Shown here piece by piece: positions 29,713-37,884 of a DNA stretch of 64,000 bases. The DNA is from Arthrobacter sulfonylureivorans (lineage in GTDB: Bacteria > Actinomycetota > Actinomycetes > Actinomycetales > Micrococcaceae), in the NCBI GenBank assembly GCA_004000035.1, contig RJAE01000002.1, positions 1 to 64,000 on the forward strand, read 5' to 3'. Position numbers and translations under genes: made by a program. The notes under the pieces were generated by a model, which was given only the letters and a program-made list of their open reading frames with translations, was not told where the DNA came from and did not search any database. Position 1 is the first letter of the stretch. Every line of letters begins with the position of its first letter.

Positions 29713-30657
29713 TCAGGTTTGGCGGGCTGTGCGACGCTCGGACTCCGACCGGTAGATATCCGGTTCCAGATAGATAACGGTGGCGATCGGCACCGCATCA
29801 CGGATGCGCCGTTCGGCTGCATCGATCAACCTGGCGATCTCTTGGCCTGAGTCGCTTCGCCCCACGCTGATCTTGGCCGCCACGAGGAGTTCCTCGGGCC
29901 CCAGATGCATGGTCTTGAGGTGAATGACCTGGGTCGCGTTGTCGGCGCCGATGGCTTCTTCGATGAGCCGGATATGCTGGCGCGTGGCGGATTCGCCCAG
30001 CAGCAGGGACTTGGTCTCAATGGCGAGCACGGCGGCGATGGCCACCAGCAGCAAACCGATCATGGCCGTGCCTGCCGCGTCCCACAGACCGTTGCCGGTC
30101 AGCAGGGTCAGGCTGACGCCGAACAAGGCGAACACCAGCCCCAGGAGGGCGCCAAAGTCTTCCAGCAGGATCACCGGCAGTTCAGGCGACTTCGACCGGC
30201 GGATGAAATCGACCCAGCCGGTGCTGCCGCGTAAGGGGTTCGACTCCCTGATGGCAGTGCGCAGCGAAAAGGATTCCGCGATGATCGCGCCGACCAAGAC
30301 CGCCAAGGGGACCCACCACCAGAAGCCTTCGATGGGATGCGGATCCTGCCACTTATGGTAGGCCTCGTACAGCGCGAATAATCCGCCGACGCTGAACAAC
30401 ACGATCGAAACGATGAACGCGTAAATGTAACGGTCTCGGCCGTAACCGAACGGGTGGCTGGGACTGGCCTGACGTGCGGCTTGTTTTCCGCCGACCAGCA
30501 GCAGGATCTGGTTGCCGGAGTCAGCCACCGAGTGGATGGCCTCGGCCAACATGGAAGACGATAGGGTCAGGAAATACGCGACGAATTTTAGTGCGGCAAT
30601 GGTCAGATTGGCGGCCAGAGCCGCCACGATCGCCTTGGTTCCGCCGTTGGCTGCCAT
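29713..30657 (-). CDS. Cation diffusion facilitator (CDF) family transporter
   Basis: A 314-residue metal/proton antiporter, probably for Zn, Fe, Mn or Co. The first metal-site motif is HSVAD in AEAIHSVADSGNQ (about residue 41), and HPFGYGRDRYIYAF is the family loop. Six membrane segments are followed by a C-terminal cytoplasmic ferredoxin-like domain (IRLIEEAIGADNATQVIHLKT). A GGGAGG ribosome site precedes the ATG. No metalloregulator gene is adjacent. Confidence 0.88.
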   Translation of the reverse strand: MAANGGTKAIVAALAANLTIAALKFVAYFLTLSSSMLAEAIHSVADSGNQILLLVGGKQAARQASPSHPFGYGRDRYIYAFIVSIVLFSVGGLFALYEAYHKWQDPHPIEGFWWWVPLAVLVGAIIAESFSLRTAIRESNPLRGSTGWVDFIRRSKSPELPVILLEDFGALLGLVFALFGVSLTLLTGNGLWDAAGTAMIGLLLVAIAAVLAIETKSLLLGESATRQHIRLIEEAIGADNATQVIHLKTMHLGPEELLVAAKISVGRSDSGQEIARLIDAAERRIRDAVPIATVIYLEPDIYRSESERRTARQT

Positions 30658-30742
30658 CCCTAACCTCCCAGGTCGCCCGCCCGGTCATAGTCCACACACA
30701 GCGGTTCTTACGGTACCGTCCGGCCCGGTCGTTTGGGAGTGG

Positions 30743-31669
30743 CTAAACCGGCCGGTTGCCCCGTCGCTGCGACCTTGCCGACGCATACAAGCAGACCGTG
30801 GCCGCGGTGCCGACGTTGAGGCTCTCTGCCTGGCCGTAGACCGGCACCGCCACCCGGTGGTCCGCCGCAGCGAGTTCCTCCGACGCCAGCCCCTGGGCTT
30901 CGTTCCCAAACAGCCAGGCAGTTGGCGACGCCAGATCCGGAAGGCGGGCAGCGCCGTCGTCCGCCACTTCGGGCCCCTCCCCCAAACGGGACAGCGCGCT
31001 GCGGTCCTGCAAATCGTCCAAATCGAGCGTTCCGTACCCGTCAGCTGCGAGCATGGTCAGGCCGGCTGCCCGCAGGGCGGCGGCCAACTCGTCGAAGTCG
31101 TGCCCGGTCACCACGGGCAGGTGGAAGAGCGATCCAGCCGTGGACCGCACAGCCTTGGGGTTGTAGATATCCACGCTGGAGTTGGTCAGCACGACGGCGT
31201 CGGCGCCCGCAGAGTCTGCGGCCCGCAGGATGGTGCCGGCATTGCCGGGATCCTGTACCCGGACCATGACGGCCAGCAGCAGCGGCTTGGCCTGCAACAC
31301 TTCATTCAGCGGCCGGTCCAGATAATGGCAGACCGCCACGATCCCTTGCGGGTTGACGGTGTCGGCCATGGCCGCGAGGACTGCGTCCGTGGCCAGCCGA
31401 AGCGGCACGCCGTCGGCCAGATCCAGCAGTTCGGGCAACCGGTCCAGACAGGCTTCGGTAGCAAAGACCTCGACCACGATCCCGTCGCCTCCGGATGCAA
31501 TGTCCGCGCGGTGGGCGGACAAGGCCTCGCGGACCGACTGCGGGCCTTCGGCGAGGAATTGCCGGCGCTTTAAACGCACCGAGCGCCCGCCAAGCTTGGC
31601 CACGTCCTTGACCCGATCGGCTCGGGGGTTGGACATGATCGTAGCTTGCGGGCGCCCGGTAATGCTCAT
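30743..31669 (-). CDS. TrmH/SpoU-family RNA 2'-O-methyltransferase
   Basis: A 308-residue SPOUT methyltransferase. The N-terminal substrate-binding domain (RRQFLAEGPQSVREAL) is followed by the catalytic domain with VRVQDPGNAGTILRAADSAG, LFGNEAQGLA and VPVYGQAESLNVGTA, the three SpoU motifs with the SAM knot. The likely target is 23S rRNA or tRNA ribose. It lies just after infC-rpmI-rplT on the same strand, the usual place for this family (the gene before pheST in many genomes). The start at 31669 has TATAGT 6 bases upstream and no ribosome site, so it is likely leaderless. Confidence 0.9.
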   Translation of the reverse strand: MSITGRPQATIMSNPRADRVKDVAKLGGRSVRLKRRQFLAEGPQSVREALSAHRADIASGGDGIVVEVFATEACLDRLPELLDLADGVPLRLATDAVLAAMADTVNPQGIVAVCHYLDRPLNEVLQAKPLLLAVMVRVQDPGNAGTILRAADSAGADAVVLTNSSVDIYNPKAVRSTAGSLFHLPVVTGHDFDELAAALRAAGLTMLAADGYGTLDLDDLQDRSALSRLGEGPEVADDGAARLPDLASPTAWLFGNEAQGLASEELAAADHRVAVPVYGQAESLNVGTAATVCLYASARSQRRGNRPV

Positions 31670-31675
31670 ACAGCG

Positions 31676-31681
31676 ACTATA
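31676..31681 (-). promoter_or_regulatory. -10 element TATAGT for a leaderless TrmH-like gene
   Basis: On the minus strand TATAGT is followed by six bases and then the ATG at 31669. This would place transcription initiation at the start codon. It lies in the 45-base gap after rplT, giving the methyltransferase its own promoter. Confidence 0.5.
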
Positions 31682-31714
31682 ACGTCGCCATCTGGCGGTT
31701 AATGCATCCGGTGC

Positions 31715-32401
31715 TTACTCGGCAACCTTCTGGCGGGCTTCGCCGCCGGCGGGCTCGAAACCGGCAGCCTTGGCGGCCTCGACGGACTCGAACCAGTACA
31801 CCGGGGTGGTGTTCTCGTACCAGGTGGAACCCGGAACGTGGTACTTCTTGGACTGGTTGCCCTTGATGCTGTAACCGGCGGGCGCGTCCTCGCCGTCAAC
31901 AGCCTTCACGGCGCCGGCAACTTCGCCGGCTTCAGCGGCGGGAGCGGCCTTGGCGGCAGGAGCAGCCTTGGCAGCCGGAGCGGCCTTGGCCTTGGCAGCC
32001 GGCTTGGCAGCAGCGGCCGGACGCTCGGCGGGAGCGGACGTGTCGGCAGGCAGTGCGTCCTTGGCAACCTTCACCAGTGCTGCGAAGGCGTTGGCGTCGG
32101 AGACGGCCAGCTCGGCCAGCATGCGGCGGTCGACCTGCACCTCGGCGGCCTTCAGGCCCTGGATGAGGCGGTTGTAGGTCAGGCCGTTGGCGCGGGACGC
32201 AGCGTTGATGCGCTGGATCCACAGGCGGCGGAAGTCGCCCTTACGCTTGCGGCGGTCGCCGTAGCTGTACACGAACGAGTGCAGCAGCTGTTCCTTGGCC
32301 TTGCGGTACAGGCGGGACCGCTGTCCGCGGTATCCGGCAGCCCGGTCCAGGATAACCCGGCGCTTCTTGTGGGCGTTGACCGCCCGCTTCACACGTGCCA
32401 C
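31715..32401 (-). CDS. rplT: 50S ribosomal protein L20 with a C-terminal fused domain
   Basis: Residues 1-118 are a complete L20: [43 protein letters not shown]20 normally ends here. The frame continues through an Ala/Lys/Pro linker (about 119-170, with repeats of [11 protein letters not shown]) into a compact 55-residue domain ([20 protein letters not shown], then [19 protein letters not shown]). That segment resembles the small domain annotated as a sunset domain in other proteins. Total length is 228 residues. GTG at 32401 has AAGGAG 8 bases upstream; no frameshift is visible. L20 binds 23S rRNA early in assembly and often represses its own operon. Confidence 0.94.
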   Translation of the reverse strand: MARVKRAVNAHKKRRVILDRAAGYRGQRSRLYRKAKEQLLHSFVYSYGDRRKRKGDFRRLWIQRINAASRANGLTYNRLIQGLKAAEVQVDRRMLAELAVSDANAFAALVKVAKDALPADTSAPAERPAAAAKPAAKAKAAPAAKAAPAAKAAPAAEAGEVAGAVKAVDGEDAPAGYSIKGNQSKKYHVPGSTWYENTTPVYWFESVEAAKAAGFEPAGGEARQKVAE

Positions 32402-32518
32402 GTGCGTACTCCTTTTGATGATTGGTGCCCGGTGGTTCGACCGCAACGATCAGCGGTCGGGGCAAAACTTGCTGGGATGGTACCGACGGCTGACGCCGTA
32501 CGGACCCGGGGGAGAAAG

Positions 32519-32713
32519 TTAGATGCCGAGCATCTTCTTGATGTTGCGCACGTCTGCCGGAGCAACGATCTTGTCACCTGCGAGGCGGCGGGTCAGCGTG
32601 GAAGGCTTGTGCTCCAGGTAGTGGCGACGGTTGGCCTGCTGGCGCTTGAGCTTGCCGCTGCCGGTGAGCTTGAAGCGCTTCTTGGCGCCGCTGTGGGTCT
32701 TCTGCTTCGGCAT
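32519..32713 (-). CDS. rpmI: 50S ribosomal protein L35
   Basis: A 64-residue basic protein with the L35 pattern [20 protein letters not shown] and [10 protein letters not shown]. It occupies the normal middle place in infC-rpmI-rplT. Spacing is 145 bases from infC and 117 bases to rplT. Confidence 0.97.
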   Translation of the reverse strand: MPKQKTHSGAKKRFKLTGSGKLKRQQANRRHYLEHKPSTLTRRLAGDKIVAPADVRNIKKMLGI

Positions 32714-32858
32714 GGCTGCCGTTCTCCTTACGTCTTCCTCAGGTCGTTGCGGACCTTCGGCTCGTGCGGTGCCGCTATGGGCACCGGCGGTTTACTTGTC
32801 TACCGACACCGGACACAAGGGTGTGCCCGGCAAAATGCCGGATGCTCTCTGGACGGTC

Positions 32859-33950
32859 TTAGCTCTTGGAGCCGGACCGGCCAGCAGGTTTGGGTGCTGC
32901 AGGCCGCGCCGCCGGCTTGGGCCGGGCTGCGGGCTTGGGTGCCGCGGGCTTGGCCTCGGCAGGGGCTGCAGGCGTCGCCGGAACGGCAGGCTTGGCCTCC
33001 GCTGCAGGCTTCGCCGGAACGGCAGGCTTGGCCTCCGCTGCAGGCTTCGCCGGAACGGCAGGCTTGGCCTCCGCTGCAGGCTTCGCCGGAACGGCAGGCT
33101 TGGCCTCCGCTGCAGGCTTCGCCTTCGGTGCGGCCGCCGGCTTCGCCTTGGGCTGTTCCTCCGTCTTGGCCTCTGCTTCAACCTCGGCAGGCTTCTCGGA
33201 CTCAACCACTGCTGGCGCTTCCGGCTCTGCAACTGCCGGCGCGGCCAGTTCTGCGGGTGCTTCAGCGGTCTCCTCCGGCTGGCTTGCCATGGCGGCAAGG
33301 CCTTCCGGTAGCAGGTCGCCCAGGCTCTGGGTCAACGGCGCCTGATCGTCGCTGGTGTCCACCCGCTGCTTGCCGGCCTCGTTGGCTGCCTTGGCGTCCG
33401 CCTTCTGCGCGGCCCGCCGGGCCTCTGCCTTGGCTTCGGCCTTGTTCTTGGTCGGGCCGATCACCATGACCATGTTGCGGCCGTCAATCCGCGGAGTCGA
33501 TTCGATCATGCCGACCTCTGCGACGTCCTCGGCAAACTTCTGCAGCAGGCGGATGCCCATTTCCGGACGCTGCTGTTCGCGGCCGCGGAACTGGATCATG
33601 GCCTTGACCTTGTCACCGGCTCCGAGGAACCGCAGCGCGTGACCGCGTTTGGTCTCGTAGTCGTGCTTGTCGATCTTCAGCCGGAACCGGATTTCCTTGA
33701 GCACGGTGTTCGTCTGGTTCTTGCGCGCCTCGCGTGCCTTGACCGCAGCCTCATACTTGTACTTGCCAAAATCCATCAGCTTGCACACCGGAGGCTTTGC
33801 CTGCGGCGCGACCTCAACCAGGTCAAGATCCGATTCCGTGGCCAGGCGCAGAGCATCCTCAATACGAACAATGCCCACCTGTTCACCGTTCGGCCCGACT
33901 AAACGCACCTCGGGAACGCGGATACGATCGTTGATTCTTGGCTCGCTAAT
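32859..33950 (-). CDS. infC: Translation initiation factor IF-3 with AUU start and long repeat tail
   Basis: IF3 checks start codons on the 30S subunit. The core (about 1-185) is complete: [33 protein letters not shown]-like [15 protein letters not shown], and the C-domain up to [11 protein letters not shown]. Conserved residues run in frame up to ATT at 33948-33950, which has AGGAG 6 bases upstream; an in-frame TGA lies four codons before it and no ATG/GTG/TTG lies between. The start is therefore AUU, as in E. coli infC. Residues about 185-363 are a non-conserved tail rich in Ala, Pro, Lys and Glu, including repeats of [12 protein letters not shown]. The usual bacterial length is near 180. 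Confidence 0.95.
   Translation of the reverse strand: MSEPRINDRIRVPEVRLVGPNGEQVGIVRIEDALRLATESDLDLVEVAPQAKPPVCKLMDFGKYKYEAAVKAREARKNQTNTVLKEIRFRLKIDKHDYETKRGHALRFLGAGDKVKAMIQFRGREQQRPEMGIRLLQKFAEDVAEVGMIESTPRIDGRNMVMVIGPTKNKAEAKAEARRAAQKADAKAANEAGKQRVDTSDDQAPLTQSLGDLLPEGLAAMASQPEETAEAPAELAAPAVAEPEAPAVVESEKPAEVEAEAKTEEQPKAKPAAAPKAKPAAEAKPAVPAKPAAEAKPAVPAKPAAEAKPAVPAKPAAEAKPAVPATPAAPAEAKPAAPKPAARPKPAARPAAPKPAGRSGSKS
32965..33123 (-). repeat. 36-base tandem repeat inside infC
   Basis: Three identical 36-base units (33001-33036, 33037-33072, 33073-33108) are preceded by one unit with a single change (32965-33000) and followed by 15 bases of a partial unit. They encode repeats of [12 protein letters not shown] in the IF3 tail. 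Near-perfect identity at the DNA level points to recent expansion or ongoing length variation. Confidence 0.92.
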
Positions 33951-33976
33951 GGGTGGCTCCTGTCACTGATATTCGT

Positions 33977-34094
33977 CTGCCGCCGGCAATGAAAGAAGGC
34001 CTCCCATTGCAAGCGCAATCGAAGGCCTCGAAGTGGCGGCAGGCGGAACTGTGGAGTTCCGGACTGGGCGTGGGCAACGTTGTTCAACGTTGCC
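33977..34094 (-). promoter_or_regulatory. Structured leader upstream of infC
   Basis: The infC 5' region can fold into nested helices: CTGCCGCC (33977-33984) with GGCGGCAG (34035-34042), two AGGCCT copies pairing with each other inside it, and ATTGC/GCAAT at the tip. Upstream are a CGGAACT/AGTTCCG hairpin (34044-34061) and a perfect GGCAACGTTG/CAACGTTGCC hairpin (34073-34094). The structure ends about 26 bases before the AUU start. It may mediate L20 or IF3 control; this is inferred from position. Confidence 0.5.
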
Positions 34095-34244
34095 GGCCGT
34101 AGCCTGCCGACCGAAACCCGGCAGCTCTGGCTAGCCATACCGACGGGTGGGAGAGGTCTCCGCTTGCAGATCGGACCCTTTTGCCTACGTGCTTTCAGGC
34201 ACATAAGTAACCGGATCCAATTGGTCTGTGAAAAGCTTACCAGT

Positions 34245-34664
34245 ATGAGCAGCTCAGATAACAATCCGCAGACCGACGACCATCGCCACAGCTTCGCGCC
34301 GGACGCCGGTTCTGCCTCCCCCCAGGAACAGGAAGTCTTGGGACAGATGCGCGATATCGCCGAAGTGCCCGCCGTCGAAGTCATCACCACCGCGGCAGTC
34401 CACCTGATGAGCGCCGCCGCCGTGAAATGCGGTTTGGCCGCCGGCGAGGATGCGGAAGAGCTCAAAGACCTGGATGAAGCCCGCAAGCTGATCACCGCGC
34501 TGGCCGGCTTCGTGACCGCTGCTGCGCCGGAAATCGGCAGCCAGCACGCAGGCCCGTTGCGCGATGGCCTCCGCTCCCTGCAGCTCGCCTTCCGCGAGGC
34601 CTCTGTCATCCAGGACGAGCCGGGCAAGGGCCCGGGAGAGAAGTTCACCGGTCCGGTCAACTAG
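34245..34664 (+). CDS. DUF1844 domain protein
   Basis: A 139-residue protein of unknown function, found divergent from infC in many actinobacteria. The first 30 residues are polar and disordered. The DUF1844 core runs from MRDIAEVPAVEVITTAAVHLMSAAAVKCGL through DEARKLITALAGF, largely helical. ATG at 34245 is the first start that leaves the infC leader; no clear ribosome site is present. Its function is not known to me. Confidence 0.85.
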   Translation: MSSSDNNPQTDDHRHSFAPDAGSASPQEQEVLGQMRDIAEVPAVEVITTAAVHLMSAAAVKCGLAAGEDAEELKDLDEARKLITALAGFVTAAAPEIGSQHAGPLRDGLRSLQLAFREASVIQDEPGKGPGEKFTGPVN

Positions 34665-34691
34665 CCTGGCAAGAACTCCAGAACTGCACAG

Positions 34692-34730
34692 AACGACGCC
34701 GGTGCCCCGCACCGGCGTCGTTCTTATCTT
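34692..34730 (+). terminator. Rho-independent terminator after the DUF1844 gene
   Basis: A 14-base-pair stem (34692-34705 with 34709-34722) with a 3-base loop is followed by a T-rich run (CTTATCTTT). It lies between the convergent DUF1844 and sseB genes and could serve both. Confidence 0.85.
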
Positions 34731-34764
34731 TAATGCTCCTGGTGCAGGCGGACCCGTGCGAAGC

Positions 34765-35613
34765 TCAGCGGGTGAACTTGAGCTCCAGCGAATCCACACG
34801 CTCGGCAAATTCCTGCCGTGCCTGCAGCCGGTCTTGGATCCGCCCTGCCAGGCCGGCCAACTCCTCGCGCCCCAGGCCGTCACGCACCTGCAGCACTAAG
34901 CGCAGCTCCGGACCGTGGCCTCCGCCCGCCACTACCGAGCCATCGGCCGCACGCACCGCGATGCCGGTCCCGGGCTCGACGGATGCGGCCATGACGGCTT
35001 CTTCGGCGCTGGTCGCTTCGGCCACCCAGTCCAGCAGCCCCGGATCGCGGTAGGAGGGCACCCATTCGTGCTGCTTGGCCAACGCCCACACGGCCGGCCG
35101 CCGGACCACGAAGGTCAACGCGGCGCCCGGGTCCATGACCATCAGTTCTGCGTCTTCCGACACTGCCGCCAACGCCGCCCGCGGAGCGTAGACGGCCACC
35201 GGCCGGGCTTCGGGATGCCAGGCTTCGAGAGCGGCGGTATTGCTGAACGCGGGCAGCGCACGGCGCCCGTCCGGGGCTTGCAGGGTCACCAGAGCCATGT
35301 CCGCCTGTTTATCCGACGTCAGGCCGCCGCTGCCCTCCGCCTCTTCTCCGAGCGTGGCCACGATGGGGACGAAAACGCGGGCGTTGGCCAGGGCGGCCAC
35401 CACTTCCGCTTCCCCGCCGGTGCCGGCGGCCAGCCACTGAAGCGCCGCTTCATAGGCCGGGTCGGTGCGGCCGTCGTCGTGATCGAACTGGTGCAGCGGA
35501 TTTCCTTCGCCGCTCAGGTCCCGCCCGGCCCAGGTTTGGCCCGCCGAATCCCCCGCACCGCCCGCTCCCGCGAGTGCTGCGGCGATGTGGGCTGGCAGCT
35601 CCTTCTTAGCCAC
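34765..35613 (-). CDS. SseB family protein
   Basis: A 282-residue protein with an SseB domain near 45-140 (YEAALQWLAAG, ARVFVPIVATLGE, LPAFSNTAALEAWHPEARPV). The C-terminal half (about 170-280) resembles the SseB C-terminal domain. Its role in actinobacteria is unclear. It starts 9 bases after priA on the same strand, a conserved position next to his genes in Arthrobacter-like genomes, so co-transcription is likely. No signal peptide. Confidence 0.82.
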   Translation of the reverse strand: MAKKELPAHIAAALAGAGGAGDSAGQTWAGRDLSGEGNPLHQFDHDDGRTDPAYEAALQWLAAGTGGEAEVVAALANARVFVPIVATLGEEAEGSGGLTSDKQADMALVTLQAPDGRRALPAFSNTAALEAWHPEARPVAVYAPRAALAAVSEDAELMVMDPGAALTFVVRRPAVWALAKQHEWVPSYRDPGLLDWVAEATSAEEAVMAASVEPGTGIAVRAADGSVVAGGGHGPELRLVLQVRDGLGREELAGLAGRIQDRLQARQEFAERVDSLELKFTR

Positions 35614-35622
35614 GCTGGTACC

Positions 35623-36363
35623 TCAGCGCCGTCCGGCGACGTCGAGGGCTTCGGGCAGGGTGAACTTGCCCGCGTAGAGGGCCTTGCCGACAATGGCTCC
35701 TTCGACTCCGGTCGGGACCAGCTCACGCAGCGCCCGTAGGTCAGCCAGGCTGGAAATACCGCCGGAGGCCACCACCGGCTTGTCGGTCCGCTCACACATC
35801 TGCCGCAGCAGGTCGATATTCGGTCCGCGCAGTGTGCCGTCTTTGGTCACGTCGGTCACCACATAGCGGGCGCAACCGGCATCTTCGAGCCGCGACAGGA
35901 CGTCCCAGATGTCACCGCCATCCTTCGTCCAGCCGCGGGCCGCAAGCGTGGTGCCGCGGACGTCGAGACCGACGGCGATGGCGTCGCCGTGCCGTTCAAT
36001 GGCGCGCGCTGTCCATTCCGGGTTTTCCAGAGCGGCGGTGCCCAGGTTGACGCGGGTGGCACCAAATTCCAGCGCCCGTTCCAAGGACTCGTCATCGCGG
36101 ATGCCGCCGGACAGCTCCACCTTGATCTTCAGCTCGTCGGCGACGCGGCGCAGCACTTCTGTGTTGTTGCCTCGGCCGAAAGCCGCGTCGAGATCCACGA
36201 GGTGCACCCATTCCGCCCCGTCGTTCTGCCACGCCATGGCAGCTTCCAGCGGGTCGCCGTAGCCTGTCTCGCTGCCGGCTTCGCCCTGGACGAGCCGGAC
36301 TGCCTGGCCGTCTGCTACGTCGACTGCCGGCAGGAGTTCGAGGATGGGCGTTTGGTTCGTCAT
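35623..36363 (-). CDS. priA: Bifunctional HisA/TrpF isomerase PriA
   Basis: A 246-residue beta-alpha barrel that isomerises ProFAR in histidine synthesis. In actinobacteria it also does the TrpF reaction, because these genomes often lack trpF. The catalytic Asp of strand 1 is in [14 protein letters not shown], and the second is in [14 protein letters not shown]. Phosphate loops SGGIRDD and ASGGISSL are present. By family and context I call PriA rather than a monofunctional HisA. It lies between a small membrane gene and sseB. Confidence 0.92.
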   Translation of the reverse strand: MTNQTPILELLPAVDVADGQAVRLVQGEAGSETGYGDPLEAAMAWQNDGAEWVHLVDLDAAFGRGNNTEVLRRVADELKIKVELSGGIRDDESLERALEFGATRVNLGTAALENPEWTARAIERHGDAIAVGLDVRGTTLAARGWTKDGGDIWDVLSRLEDAGCARYVVTDVTKDGTLRGPNIDLLRQMCERTDKPVVASGGISSLADLRALRELVPTGVEGAIVGKALYAGKFTLPEALDVAGRR

Positions 36364-36408
36364 AGTGATTCCGCTTTCTGCGCCGTCAGCTGCGCGGGCT
36401 GTGGGTGG

Positions 36409-36570
36409 TTACTCGGTCGGACCGAGGGTGAGCAGGTAGGCAGCCAGCAGGGCCATCCCCGCCAAAATCCAGAAGACGATGGCCGACCACTTGGGCAGCC
36501 GCTGTTGCCGGAACGAGATGGCACCGCCGGCCAGCAGCCCGGCCAGGGCCATGAGGAGGAGGCTACCCAC
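36409..36570 (-). CDS. Small membrane protein between hisH and priA
   Basis: A 53-residue open frame starting at GTG 36570, two bases after the hisH stop. It reads VGSLLLMALAGLLAGGAISF, then a basic loop RQQRLPKW, then SAIVFWILAGMALLAAYLL and TLGPTE. The two hydrophobic segments and basic loop look like a two-helix membrane hairpin. Translational coupling to hisH is likely. Function unknown; in-frame position and composition support coding. Confidence 0.7.
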   Translation of the reverse strand: MGSLLLMALAGLLAGGAISFRQQRLPKWSAIVFWILAGMALLAAYLLTLGPTE

Positions 36571-36572
36571 GG

Positions 36573-37214
36573 CTATCGCAGCGTCTTCAGCCAGTTGCGG
36601 AGCAACTCCGCGCCGGCGTCGCCGGACTTCTCCGGATGGAATTGCGTAGCACTCAGTGGACCGTTTTCAACGGCCGCGATAAACGGGGCCCCATGCGTGG
36701 ACCAGGTCACCCGCGGCGGCGCCATCGCCGGCTGGGTGACATCAAAGTTCCAGTGCTGCACACCGTAGGAGTGCACAAAGTAGAACCGCTCGTCTTCGAT
36801 GCCGGCGAACAACCGACTGCCCTCCGCGGCGTCAACGGTGTTCCACCCCATGTGCGGCACCACCTCCGCCGGCAGCGCTTCCACGACTCCGGGCCATTCC
36901 CCGATCCCCTGCGTGCGGACGCCGTGTTCCACTCCCTCTTCGAACATGACCTGCAGGCCCACGCAAATGCCCAGCACCGGCCGGCCGCCGGCCACCCGGC
37001 GTCCGATCCAGCGAAGGGCATCAACAGACTTCAGTCCTTCCATGACCGTGGCGAAGGCACCGACGCCGGGGACCAACAACCCGTCGGCGTTAAGCACATC
37101 CTCGGAAGCATGACTGAGCGTGACGTCCGCACCGACGTGTTCCAGCGCCCGGACCGCCGAGCGCACATTCCCGGATCCGTAGTCCAGTACGGTGACTTTG
37201 GGCCCAGCCGTCAC
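36573..37214 (-). CDS. hisH: Imidazole glycerol phosphate synthase subunit HisH
   Basis: Glutamine amidotransferase subunit, 213 residues, which supplies ammonia to HisF. The triad is visible: nucleophile Cys in [16 protein letters not shown], His in [13 protein letters not shown] and the following Glu. The start codon overlaps the hisB stop by four bases. The partner hisF is not in this window. Confidence 0.95.
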   Translation of the reverse strand: MTAGPKVTVLDYGSGNVRSAVRALEHVGADVTLSHASEDVLNADGLLVPGVGAFATVMEGLKSVDALRWIGRRVAGGRPVLGICVGLQVMFEEGVEHGVRTQGIGEWPGVVEALPAEVVPHMGWNTVDAAEGSRLFAGIEDERFYFVHSYGVQHWNFDVTQPAMAPPRVTWSTHGAPFIAAVENGPLSATQFHPEKSGDAGAELLRNWLKTLR

Positions 37215-37828
37215 AGGGCACCCTTCGTTGAGGGAATGCCCTCGACCCGGGGATCGGACTCAACCGCGGCGCGCAATGCCCGGGCGAACGCCTTAAACTG
37301 GGCCTCGACGATATGGTGCGGGTCGCGGCCGCCCAGCACGCGCATGTGCAGGCAGATCTGGGCGTGCAGCGTGATGGCTTCGAAAACGTGGCGCGTCAAA
37401 GACCCGGTGAAGTGCCCGCCGATCAGGTGGTATTCCTGGCCGGCCGGTTCTCCTGAGTGCACCAGGTAGGGACGGCCGGAGACGTCGACGACGGCGTGGG
37501 CCAGCGCCTCATCCAGCGGTACCGTTGCTTCGCCGAACCGGCGGATCCCGGCCTTGTTACCCAGGGCCTGCTTCAAGCACTCGCCGATCGTGATGGCGAC
37601 ATCTTCCACGGTGTGGTGGGCGTCGATATGGGTGTCGCCGGTGGCCTTCACGGTCAGATCGACCAGCGAATGCTTCGACAGTGCGGTGAGCATATGGTCG
37701 TAGAACGGCACGGTGGTGCTGATCTCGGATCGGCCGGTGCCGTCGAGATCCAGTTCAACCAGCACGGACGACTCGCTGGTGATGCGTTCGAGGCGTGCGG
37801 TACGTCCGGTGGTGGTATCCACGGTCAT
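37211..37828 (-). CDS. hisB: Imidazoleglycerol-phosphate dehydratase
   Basis: Monofunctional HisB of 205 residues, with no N-terminal phosphatase domain. The manganese motifs are [25 protein letters not shown], and the second set [16 protein letters not shown] and [12 protein letters not shown]-like [17 protein letters not shown]. It overlaps hisH by four bases and follows hisC after 56 bases. Confidence 0.96.
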   Translation of the reverse strand: MTVDTTTGRTARLERITSESSVLVELDLDGTGRSEISTTVPFYDHMLTALSKHSLVDLTVKATGDTHIDAHHTVEDVAITIGECLKQALGNKAGIRRFGEATVPLDEALAHAVVDVSGRPYLVHSGEPAGQEYHLIGGHFTGSLTRHVFEAITLHAQICLHMRVLGGRDPHHIVEAQFKAFARALRAAVESDPRVEGIPSTKGAL

Positions 37829-37884
37829 GGGAGTCCTTTGACGAAAATGGTTGACCGGCCAGGCCGGTGCGCTCTTATTACAGT

